A DNA stretch of 55,056 bases from an uncultured bacterium (lineage in GTDB: Bacteria; Patescibacteriota; Microgenomatia; UBA1400; UBA12108): contig CAJAUT010000011.1 of the NCBI GenBank assembly GCA_903945195.1, forward strand, positions 1-55,056, read 5' to 3'. The notes below the pieces were generated by a model, which was not told the origin of the DNA, did not search any database, and worked only from the letters and a program-made list of their open reading frames with translations. Both the position numbers and the translations under genes were made by a program. Numbering within the stretch: the first letter of the stretch is position 1; each line of letters begins with the position of its first letter. Below, piece after piece: positions 30,348 to 38,506 of this stretch.

Positions 30348-31169
30348 ATGGAAGAACAAAAAATCGCAATTTTCAAGCAAAAAGACATTCGTAAAGTTAT
30401 CTACAAAAAGGAATGGTGGTTCTCAGTAGTTGATGTCTGTGGAGCCCTGACAGATAGTGTGGATGCAGGAGCATATTGGCGTAAACTCAAGCAAAGACTT
30501 ATTGAAGAACAAAGTCAGGTCGTGACATTTTGTCACGGACTGAAATTGATCGCTCCAGATGGTAAAAAATATTTAACTGACTGTGCCAATACAGAAAGCA
30601 TATTTAGAATCATTCAATCAATCCCATCTCCAAAAGCTGAGCCATTTAAACGTTGGCTCGCCAAAGTAGGATATGAACGGGTACAAGAAATCGAAGATCC
30701 AGAACTTGCCCAAAAAAGAGCCAGAGCTATATACAAAGCCAAGGGTTATCCGGACGAATGGATAGATTTGCGCATGCGCGGCATCATGATCCGCGAAAAT
30801 CTCACAGATGAATGGAATAAGCACGGAGTAAAGGCTGGCAGAGAATATGAGATCTTGACTGCAGAGATCAGTAAAGCAACTTTTGGCATGACTCCAAGTG
30901 AATATAAGAAATTTAAAGGTTTAAAACATCAAAACCTACGAGATCACATGGACGTACTGGAGTCCCTATTCTCACAACTTGGTGAGGCGGCAACCACCGA
31001 GATCACAAAGTCAGAAGATCCGCTAGGCTTTATGCCAAATAAAGAGGTCTCAAAAAGAGGGGGTCGAATCGCTGGCGAAGCACGCGAAAAGCTGGAGGAG
31101 ATTACAGGTAAAAAAGTTTCAACAAAAACAAATTTTCTACAATTAAAAAAGAAAAAGGAGCTCAAATGA
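30348..31169 (+). CDS. BRO-N / DinD-like protein
   Basis: IAIFKQKDIRKVIYKKEWWFSVVDVCGALTDSVDAGAYWRKLKQRL; DinD-type middle region AIYKAKGYPDEWIDLRMRGIMIRENLTDEW. Confidence 0.85.
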   Translation: MEEQKIAIFKQKDIRKVIYKKEWWFSVVDVCGALTDSVDAGAYWRKLKQRLIEEQSQVVTFCHGLKLIAPDGKKYLTDCANTESIFRIIQSIPSPKAEPFKRWLAKVGYERVQEIEDPELAQKRARAIYKAKGYPDEWIDLRMRGIMIRENLTDEWNKHGVKAGREYEILTAEISKATFGMTPSEYKKFKGLKHQNLRDHMDVLESLFSQLGEAATTEITKSEDPLGFMPNKEVSKRGGRIAGEAREKLEEITGKKVSTKTNFLQLKKKKELK

Positions 31170-31654
31170 TTACCTGTACTTTTGAAAATGGCAATGTCGC
31201 AAGCCCGGGAATTCGGCATATTACGACGAGCAATATAATTATAAAAGACAATAAAGTATTATTTGTGCTTAGACAAAAAGTCGCAAATAAAATTATGTTG
31301 GAGGAAGGTAAGTGGGGTTTGCCTGGTGGATTCTTTGATAGAGATGAATCATTAACTGAAGCAGTTAAGCGCGAAGTCATGGAAGAAACAGGCTGGGAAA
31401 TAGATGATCTTGTGCTATTTCGCATAAATGACAATCCAAACCGACCTAAAGAAGATAGACAGAATGTAGATTTCATCTTTATCGCAAAGGCAATTAATCG
31501 TACAGGAAGTCATGATGATGAGGTGCGTGAAGTCAAATGGTTCCCGCTAGACTCCCTCCCTCCCATGGACCAAATCGCCTTTGATCATGGGGAAGATTTA
31601 GAGCTTTATCTCAAGCATTTAAAAAGCCCCATGACTCTACCTATTCTTGGTTAA
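31166..31654 (+). CDS. Nudix hydrolase
   Basis: GGFFDRDESLTEAVKREVMEETGWEID (Nudix box GX5EX7REUXEEXGU). Confidence 0.9.
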   Translation: MITCTFENGNVASPGIRHITTSNIIIKDNKVLFVLRQKVANKIMLEEGKWGLPGGFFDRDESLTEAVKREVMEETGWEIDDLVLFRINDNPNRPKEDRQNVDFIFIAKAINRTGSHDDEVREVKWFPLDSLPPMDQIAFDHGEDLELYLKHLKSPMTLPILG

Positions 31655-31657
31655 ACC

Positions 31658-32791
31658 ATGAAAAAATATCTCATCTTTTTTGCGATTTCTCTCAGTCTCT
31701 TTTTGGGGCATTCTATTACAACAAAGCATGCCATCTACGGTGACGGCAATGGCTACTATGTCACGGCCTGGAGTCTACTGTATGACCACACCTTCAAATC
31801 AGATACTATCCTAGAACATCTCAAAAACTTTAAAGGCAAAGACTACACTTTTTCTCGCATCTTCTGGGACGAAAACAAAAATCCATATTCGGTAGGTACG
31901 AGTCTTTTTTGGATCCCTTCCATGGCTATCGCGTCAGTCTTTAGTTCAAACAATCTAGATCTACTACACGAGCTTGGTCCCGGCATCACAGGAATTATTT
32001 TTATGCTAGCTGGACTTTTTTTTATCGAAAAATATTTATTAAATTTTTACACCCCACGTACTACATTTTTCACTATCCTCACACTTTTTATTGGTTCCAA
32101 TCTTTTTTATTACTCGACCCTCGAACCAGCCTTATCTCACCAGCCAGCCTTCTTTTTCATCGCATTTCTTTTGTACTGGACGCGTGATCTAAAAGACAAG
32201 TCATCAAATTATCTAATTCTTGGTATTCTCTTTGGCTTAGTTCAGATCACTCGTATCGCTGACACCTTTCTTTTGATCCCCATCTTTTTTGCACTCAAAC
32301 TAGATATCAAAAAAATCATGCTCATCGGTCTAGGATTTGTCTTAGGCATGGCACCTCAAATCACTGCCCAGTACTATTATTACGGCACAGTTGCCAAAAA
32401 TTTCTATGTGACAGAAGCAAGCAATCAGTGGTCCTTCAAACTCATTCATCTCTTTGAGTATTTATTCTCTTATCAAAAAGGCATGTTTGTTTGGTCACCA
32501 GTTTATCTCCTAGGTATCTATGGTCTAGTCAGGCTAAAGAAATATTTGATCCTAGCTACTTTTGTCTTTATCTGGTGTTTAGGGGCTTTTTGGTCAGAAC
32601 ATTCATCTATGACAGCCGGCTTTGGTCAGCGGCTCGCCATCGCCTCAACTCCCTATCTAGCTATCGGGATTACTTACACCTATGAGAGATTTACACCCAC
32701 CAAACAAGTCATCTACACTTCACTCTTTGCTCTCTGGAATATCTTCTTACTCTATGGCTTCTACATCCTCAAATGGAAAAACCTGTCCTAA
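31658..32791 (+). CDS. GT39-like/unknown multipass membrane protein
   Basis: Multiple TM segments; C-terminus LYGFYILKWKNLS. Confidence 0.65.
   Translation: MKKYLIFFAISLSLFLGHSITTKHAIYGDGNGYYVTAWSLLYDHTFKSDTILEHLKNFKGKDYTFSRIFWDENKNPYSVGTSLFWIPSMAIASVFSSNNLDLLHELGPGITGIIFMLAGLFFIEKYLLNFYTPRTTFFTILTLFIGSNLFYYSTLEPALSHQPAFFFIAFLLYWTRDLKDKSSNYLILGILFGLVQITRIADTFLLIPIFFALKLDIKKIMLIGLGFVLGMAPQITAQYYYYGTVAKNFYVTEASNQWSFKLIHLFEYLFSYQKGMFVWSPVYLLGIYGLVRLKKYLILATFVFIWCLGAFWSEHSSMTAGFGQRLAIASTPYLAIGITYTYERFTPTKQVIYTSLFALWNIFLLYGFYILKWKNLS
32750..32791 (+). repeat. 42-bp repeat copy A (3' end of CDS 31658-32791)
   Basis: ctctatggcttctacatcctcaaatggaaaaacctgtcctaa. Confidence 0.9.
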
Positions 32792-32849
32792 TAATGTGTA
32801 AAATTTTTGGAGGCTTGATCCAGACACGAGGGCAAAAAGCCCTATAGCT

Positions 32850-32877
32850 TTGACAGAAATTCTAATAATGATACAAT
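32850..32877 (+). promoter_or_regulatory. Promoter TTGACA-N16-TACAAT of T-box leader 1
   Basis: ttgacagaaattctaataatgatacaat. Confidence 0.75.
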
Positions 32878-32883
32878 CAATAG

Positions 32884-33149
32884 ACAAGTTAATTAAAAGC
32901 AATTGAGTCTATCGCAATAGACAAGCTGCGTGTGAGAAAGCTGCAAGGCACAAGCACGACGGAAGTCAACCGTAAAAATTGACTAAGCGTGTCGGCAACG
33001 GAGCGCTGAAGAATGAGACTTTCTCATTTATAAAAATATTCCTCCGTAAATGGAGGATTTTTTGTATAAGAAGGTGAAATAGGGTGGTACCGCGTTTTTG
33101 AAACGCCCCTTTTGTTTCCATTAATTGGAGACGAGAGGGGCGTTTTTTT
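32884..33149 (+). promoter_or_regulatory. T-box-type leader 1
   Basis: T-box motif agggtggtaccgcg at 33081-33094; aggg can pair with ccct and gcgttt with aaacgc as antiterminator, exclusive with the terminator; preceding stem tcctcc/ggagga 33040-33057. Canonical Stem I not recognised. Confidence 0.7.
33101..33149 (+). terminator. T-box 1 intrinsic terminator
   Basis: aaacgcccct...aggggcgttttttt. Confidence 0.85.
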
Positions 33150-33193
33150 GTACCCAATTAGGGTGCACCCCCATTTGAAAGGAGGTGAAAAAT

Positions 33194-33463
33194 ATGAGTA
33201 ACAACGAATTGCCTCAGCAATTTGATGCATTAGCACTTGAAACAAGTTTAGCTAACTTAATCAAGTCAAAAGAATATTTGGGGTATTGCTTAACAAGCTT
33301 TTTATTGCATGAGTTTGGTGCAGAATCTAAAAGCAAAAGTTGTGTAGTTTCTCCAGTTGAAGGTGAGGATGCAGGCAAACTGTTTATTGCAGATATTTAC
33401 AGCGCGCCAAGGTTTCTGGAGCCAATGTCTATTCTCCTAAAATCAGCCAAGGAGAGCGAATAA
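33194..33463 (+). CDS. Small protein of unknown function under T-box 1
   Basis: SD aaaggaggtgaaa then ATG 33194; the ORF-track GTG 33185 lies inside the SD. Confidence 0.75.
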   Translation: MSNNELPQQFDALALETSLANLIKSKEYLGYCLTSFLLHEFGAESKSKSCVVSPVEGEDAGKLFIADIYSAPRFLEPMSILLKSAKESE

Positions 33464-33601
33464 TCTATACTGCCTGCCTACTAGGTGCACTACGTAGGCA
33501 GGTAAGTGATTCAGCTCCACGCGAGATATTTCATGTAAGTTTAGGAGTGGAGTGAATTGATATAGCTCAAAATAGTTGAGGAAGTTTTTTCTAGAAATGT
33601 G

Positions 33602-33607
33602 TATAAT
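33602..33607 (+). promoter_or_regulatory. -10 box TATAAT for T-box leader 2
   Basis: TATAAT about 9 nt before the Stem I base AAGCT at 33616; no good -35 seen. Confidence 0.5.
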
Positions 33608-33613
33608 GAACTT

Positions 33614-33955
33614 ACAAGCTTTGATAGAGAAGCAGTAAAACACTTGTCAGTGACACAAGAGATGAAGCGGTTGGTGCAAGACTTCACGTATGCCAGTGTT
33701 TGAATTACCCTCTGGAGCTTAAACCCTAACGAGAGTATCAATTAAGGTTTACGGGGAGGCCCGTGATAGCTGAAAGAGTGTGTCGGCATTGTCGGAGCAC
33801 TCGAAAATAAGCATTTATTGCAAAATTTCGAGTAGCATTCCAAGGAAACAGGAATGCTATTTTTGTAATAAGTGAAAAACAAGGTGGTACCGCGTGTGAT
33901 TAGAACCCTCGCCCTTGTCTATCCCTTTTAGGGTAGATGGGTGTGAGGGTTTTTT
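33614..33955 (+). promoter_or_regulatory. Canonical T-box leader 2
   Basis: Base helix AAGCT 33616-33620/AGCTT 33716-33720; AGAG/CTCT; AAACACT 33638-33644/AGTGTTT 33695-33701; distal-loop motif GGTTGGTG 33669-33676; specifier segment GAAT-TAC-CCTCTGGAGC; T-box aaggtggtaccgcg 33881-33894. Confidence 0.9.
33904..33955 (+). terminator. T-box 2 intrinsic terminator
   Basis: aaccctcgcccttgtctatccc tttt agggtagatgggtgtgagggttttttt. Confidence 0.85.
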
Positions 33956-33973
33956 GGAAGGTGGTGATACAAG

Positions 33974-34363
33974 ATGAATACAATAGAAAGAAAAGAAGAA
34001 CCCTTAAGTCAAAGGGATCAGCTGTTATCTCAGGCACAATCATTACTCAATATTCCGATGAGCGAGAGTATGTCGGCTAGGGCAGTAGATGCTTTTTTTA
34101 GACGTCAGTTCGAGGCTGAAAGACTTTTAGCAATAGTCGCGTTGAGTGATAAGACTGAAGTCTCCATTTCACAAATGATACAGAGGAGTGCTGTTGAACA
34201 AAATGTTATAAGTAGCTTAATTGGGCAAGATAAAATCGAGCTAGCTAAAGAAATTGCTTTAGATCCTCAAAAAGGTCGGGCAGAAAATGCCAACTTATTT
34301 GAAAAAGCAGAGAAATGGATGGAGTCACAGAGAGAATTATCAGGATTTGTTGACTTCGAATAA
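33974..34363 (+). CDS. Small protein of unknown function under T-box 2
   Basis: 129 aa with SD-like aaggtggtga upstream; contains no Tyr, Cys or His. Confidence 0.7.
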   Translation: MNTIERKEEPLSQRDQLLSQAQSLLNIPMSESMSARAVDAFFRRQFEAERLLAIVALSDKTEVSISQMIQRSAVEQNVISSLIGQDKIELAKEIALDPQKGRAENANLFEKAEKWMESQRELSGFVDFE

Positions 34364-34471
34364 CTGATCAATCAATACAAACTAAGGATCCAAGTTTGAT
34401 ATTGATAGCTATATCTTGGTCAGAGCTTTTTTATGCAAAACTAACCTATGATGTTTTCTAGGATATGTTAT

Positions 34472-34513
34472 CTCTATGGTTTCTACATCCTCAAATGGAA
34501 AAATCTCTCCTAA
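34472..34513 (+). pseudogene. 42-bp repeat copy B, relic of a gene 3' end
   Basis: ctctatggtttctacatcctcaaatggaaaaatctctcctaa: 39/42 identical to 32750-32791, all 3 differences synonymous, in-frame stop retained. Confidence 0.85.
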
Positions 34514-34608
34514 ATATACCTCCAATCATTAATAGGTTCGATCCCTACTCAGGAGTAATTGATATACCTTGATATATTTAACTTGTAAAGTAAGTTATAA
34601 TATTTCGC

Positions 34609-35283
34609 ATGAAAAAAAATGAAAATGATATTGGACAGACCATATTTTCTCCTGGGTACTCATTAGACTACGAGGGAGAATGGAAATTACTAGAGCAGCT
34701 GCAAAAGCTAAATTTAGTATTTTGTTTTTGTGATGGCAATGCTTTTAGAAGTAGAGTTGGAAAGCTTATGCTTAATCGAAATGGTGTACCCGCGATTTCT
34801 GCAGCAGTTGGGGATATAACAAAACAACACAATAAAAGATTTCCCCCACCTTCTACATTGTCATTCTTGAGCGATGCAGGTAGTCCACAAGGAGAGTTGC
34901 GTATGTTCAGAGCTGAGCCAATGCGAATGGCTAGCGAATTAATGGTTGCATGCGCTGCACATATTCTGGCATATTGTCCAGCAGATCACCTCAAACATCT
35001 TATTGATTTGTCAGATCCACGTCTCCATTTACTGTATACTCCAGATCCAGTGACTCCAAGGGACTATCGTCAAACTTACGATCAGGTAGTCAGATGTACG
35101 GCTGATTTTTTTCATAAGCATTATCCTGACAGATCTGCAGCGATGACTATTAAGACTCCTACCTCTGCTATTATCTCTCAGAGGATTGCCACAGAAATGA
35201 GAAAGCTGAATTTCTCAATTGTTCCTTCAAGTTGGGGTAATCCACTAACATCATTCGATGCTTTATCTAATGAATTATTGTGA
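34609..35283 (+). CDS. Divergent low-molecular-weight protein-tyrosine-phosphatase-like protein
   Basis: LVFCFCDGNAFRSRVGKLMLNRNG: C-x5-R-S P-loop with the GN of LMW-PTPs. Confidence 0.5.
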   Translation: MKKNENDIGQTIFSPGYSLDYEGEWKLLEQLQKLNLVFCFCDGNAFRSRVGKLMLNRNGVPAISAAVGDITKQHNKRFPPPSTLSFLSDAGSPQGELRMFRAEPMRMASELMVACAAHILAYCPADHLKHLIDLSDPRLHLLYTPDPVTPRDYRQTYDQVVRCTADFFHKHYPDRSAAMTIKTPTSAIISQRIATEMRKLNFSIVPSSWGNPLTSFDALSNELL

Positions 35284-35338
35284 ACTGCAATTTTTAAAGA
35301 TGGTATAGTTTATAGATCAATTGCGGTACAATTGCTCT

Positions 35339-35944
35339 ATGAGCTTCCCAATCAAAGATAAACATGGCAAAAACTTGACCTGGGGCCAGGGTATCTCAAA
35401 GATCTCTACCAGATTTGGTTCTTATTTCCTAGACTTTGAGCTTATGCTCCTCAATCTGACTACCCTTATTCCTCTCCACTCTGTCCGCAATTTCTTCTGG
35501 AAACTAGCTGGTATGCAGATAGGCTGTTGTAGTACTCTCCACACTGGTGTCCGCGTCTTTGACCCCCGCGGCATTTCCGTTGGCGAAGGCACTATCATTG
35601 GCTACGGTACTTTTATCGATGGTAGAGACAGTGTAAAAATCGGCAGTCACACAGATATCGCTTCAGAAGTAATGATCTATAGTAGCGAACATGACCTATC
35701 TAGTCCCGAGTTTGCAGCTGTTCTTGCCCCAGTCACTATCGGAGATTATGTCTTCATAGGTCCGAGGGCCATCATCCTGGCTGGGGTCAATATTGGAGAC
35801 GGGGCAGTAGTAGCAGCTGGTGCTGTAGTGACTAAAGATGTCGCTCCATATACTATAGTAGGTGGCGTGCCAGCCAAAGAGATAGGGGAGCGAAAGTTAA
35901 AAGATCCACATTACAAATTAGGGAGATTTAAACTCTTTCAATAA
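35339..35944 (+). CDS. Hexapeptide-repeat acyltransferase
   Basis: [49 protein letters not shown]...[37 protein letters not shown]; start ATG 35339. Confidence 0.9.
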   Translation: MSFPIKDKHGKNLTWGQGISKISTRFGSYFLDFELMLLNLTTLIPLHSVRNFFWKLAGMQIGCCSTLHTGVRVFDPRGISVGEGTIIGYGTFIDGRDSVKIGSHTDIASEVMIYSSEHDLSSPEFAAVLAPVTIGDYVFIGPRAIILAGVNIGDGAVVAAGAVVTKDVAPYTIVGGVPAKEIGERKLKDPHYKLGRFKLFQ

Positions 35945-35945
35945 T

Positions 35946-36863
35946 ATGAACAAGCCACTAGTTTCGGTCATCATGGTTTCATACAACACTCGTGACTACA
36001 CCGTCAAAGCGATGAAGACTGCCCTGGATAGTAAAGGTTTTAAAGAGGGACAGGTCGAAGTCATCATGATCGACAACAATAGTCCAGATGATAGCGTACA
36101 GTACACCAAAAAACATTTGCCAAGCGTAAAAGTAATAGCCAACAAAGAAAATCGTGGCTTTGGTGGTGGCAACAACCAAGGTGCCGAAATAGCTAAAGGC
36201 AAATATCTCCTACTTTTAAATCCAGATGCATTTTTAGCCCCTGACTCGCTACGTATCATGGTAGACATCATGGAAAAGAGGGTAGATGTCGTCTCAGTAG
36301 GTCCACAACTGCGGTTTGTAGATGATGCTATGCAGCAGTCCTGCGGATACTTGCCTACACCACTTCGCGTCACCGCCTGGATGTGGTGGCTAGACAAAAT
36401 CCCAGGAGTCAAAAAACTTTTCAAAGAACCATATCATGTCTTTGATCTAGACTGGCACAAAAAAGATCACTATCCAGAATGGCTCATGGGTGCTTGCATC
36501 ATGTTTAGAAAAGAAGAGTTTTTAACTGCTGGTGGCTTTGACGACAAGATCTTTATGTACGCCGAAGAAGTGGAGTTGTATCGCAGGCTCAAAGAAAGTC
36601 TAGGTAAAAAAGTCTTCTTTACGACCGCTACCAAGGTAGTCCATGTCGGTAGTGTTAGTACCAAAAAAGCCAATGCCTATCGCCTCGCATTTGAACTCCA
36701 AGGTATCGAGTACATCTACAAAAAACATTACCCACATCTCTTATGGTATATCCAGTTTGTGATCGACGTAGGCGTCCTCATGCGTTTAGCCTTGTTTAGT
36801 CTCATCCCTAGTCGCCGTGATACGCTGGTTGAATACAAAAAATACTGGAACCGGGCCAAATGA
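35946..36863 (+). CDS. GT2 glycosyltransferase (rhamnosyltransferase-like)
   Basis: VSVIMVSYNTRDYTVKAM; VIANKENRGFGGGNNQGAEIAKGKYLLLLNPDAFL. Confidence 0.9.
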   Translation: MNKPLVSVIMVSYNTRDYTVKAMKTALDSKGFKEGQVEVIMIDNNSPDDSVQYTKKHLPSVKVIANKENRGFGGGNNQGAEIAKGKYLLLLNPDAFLAPDSLRIMVDIMEKRVDVVSVGPQLRFVDDAMQQSCGYLPTPLRVTAWMWWLDKIPGVKKLFKEPYHVFDLDWHKKDHYPEWLMGACIMFRKEEFLTAGGFDDKIFMYAEEVELYRRLKESLGKKVFFTTATKVVHVGSVSTKKANAYRLAFELQGIEYIYKKHYPHLLWYIQFVIDVGVLMRLALFSLIPSRRDTLVEYKKYWNRAK

Positions 36864-38506
36864 AAAAAATCCTGAGTTGGTTAGACGACAATCTCCTGAC
36901 GCTCCTGACAGGTTTCCTCATCGTCATGATCCCTTTGTACCCAAAGATTCCGCTTGCCGAACTCATCCAGGGTTATATAGTGCGTATGCGTCTAGAAGAT
37001 CTACTAGTTATGGGTACTTTTGCACTTTTCCTTGTGCAGCTAGCACGCAAAAAGATCACCTTCCCCAAAAACATGATAGGCAAAGTCATGTTGGTATATT
37101 TGGTTTTTGGATTTTTGTCCGTCCTCTCTGCGATCTACATAACCCAATCTGTGCCAATGGAAAAAGCCCACATCTTGAAAATCTGGCTGCACTGGTTCCG
37201 TAGGATCGAATATTTCTCGCTCTTCTTTGTGACATATGCTGCTATCCGCACCAAAAAAGATCTACTACTGTTAGCCAAAGTAGCCTTTGTCACCTTTGTA
37301 GGAGTCATCCTTTATGGTATCGGACAAAAGTATTTTTATTTCCCTGCTTTTTCCACGATGAATAGAGAGTTTAGTAAAGGTGTCCGTCTTTACCTCCAGC
37401 CAAATAGTAGATTACTTTCTACTTTTGGCGGGCACTATGACCTAGCAGGGTACCTCATGATGATCATTACCTTTACCTTGCCTGCTGCTTGGCTCACCAC
37501 CAAAAAATGGCTCAAAACATTGCTATATATTACTTCACTTATCGCTTATTGGTGTCTGGTCCTTACCACCTCACGCACTTCATTTATTGGATTTATTGTT
37601 GGGATTTCTGTAGTAGCTGCGCTCCTTATAAAATCCAAAGGCTGGGGCTGGTCGCTAAAGAAATGGTTTATCACTATGGCAGTGAGTTTTATGATCATGT
37701 TTACCTTTAGCAATTTACTAGAGAGATTCTTGCAGGTACTGCCAAACAAAGAGATGAGAGACAATATCCTCGCTCTGCAGCAGGTTATCAATCAGCCTTT
37801 TGTCACCGAGCCTCAAGACAGTCAAAATGTGGCAGAACTTCCCTCCCTATTTGCTTTCCTATTTAAAAATGAGCCTCTCAAGCCCATTGATCTGACTGAT
37901 GCAGAAAAGACTCAGCTAGAGATCGTTGCTTCAAGTTCCGATATGCCACCTAGTCCAGTCAAACCTACTCCAAAACCGATTTTGCCATCAGACGTAACCG
38001 AAGAATCCGAAAATATCCGCAAAGAAACTGCCGAGGATGCGGGTATGACCTACACTGGTCCACAGTACTCTGCCAATGCTCTCAAATATGGTCTCTCTAT
38101 GGGTATCAGACTAGATGCCTTGTGGCCACAAGCCATCAAAGGTTTTATGAGCAATCCGATCTTGGGTAGCGGTTATTCGACGCTCGTTAAATCAAATGTA
38201 GGTGAGTTTACCTACGCCGAGTCGACAGACAATGATTATCTGCGCATGTTAGGGGAGACCGGGCTCCTTGGTACTATCGCCTTTTTATATATCATTTATC
38301 TAGTCATCAAATATGCCTATCTCAATCTCTCAGATTCAAATCAGATGACCACGATTTTAAGCCTTGGCGCCATTGGTGCTACCGTCGCTATGTTAGTCAC
38401 AGCCACCTATATAGACATCTTTGAATCATCAAAAGTTGCTTACGTTTATTGGATGATTGCGGCCACGGTCGCCTACATTTATGACCATCAAAAGCCAGCT
38501 AAATAA
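36860..38506 (+). CDS. O-antigen ligase/Wzy-like membrane protein
   Basis: Multipass; LGSGYSTLVKSNVGEFTYAESTDNDYLRMLGETGLLGTIAFL. Confidence 0.8.
   Translation: MKKILSWLDDNLLTLLTGFLIVMIPLYPKIPLAELIQGYIVRMRLEDLLVMGTFALFLVQLARKKITFPKNMIGKVMLVYLVFGFLSVLSAIYITQSVPMEKAHILKIWLHWFRRIEYFSLFFVTYAAIRTKKDLLLLAKVAFVTFVGVILYGIGQKYFYFPAFSTMNREFSKGVRLYLQPNSRLLSTFGGHYDLAGYLMMIITFTLPAAWLTTKKWLKTLLYITSLIAYWCLVLTTSRTSFIGFIVGISVVAALLIKSKGWGWSLKKWFITMAVSFMIMFTFSNLLERFLQVLPNKEMRDNILALQQVINQPFVTEPQDSQNVAELPSLFAFLFKNEPLKPIDLTDAEKTQLEIVASSSDMPPSPVKPTPKPILPSDVTEESENIRKETAEDAGMTYTGPQYSANALKYGLSMGIRLDALWPQAIKGFMSNPILGSGYSTLVKSNVGEFTYAESTDNDYLRMLGETGLLGTIAFLYIIYLVIKYAYLNLSDSNQMTTILSLGAIGATVAMLVTATYIDIFESSKVAYVYWMIAATVAYIYDHQKPAK

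Noticed and set aside
33185-33193. GTG start of the listed 92-aa ORF
   Set aside because: The GTG lies inside the Shine-Dalgarno-like GGAGGTG; ATG 33194 is the more plausible start.
34364-34440. Strong terminator after T-box ORF2
   Set aside because: CCAAG...CTTGG followed at some distance by CTTTTTTA can be drawn, but the stem is short and the loop long; not confident enough to annotate.
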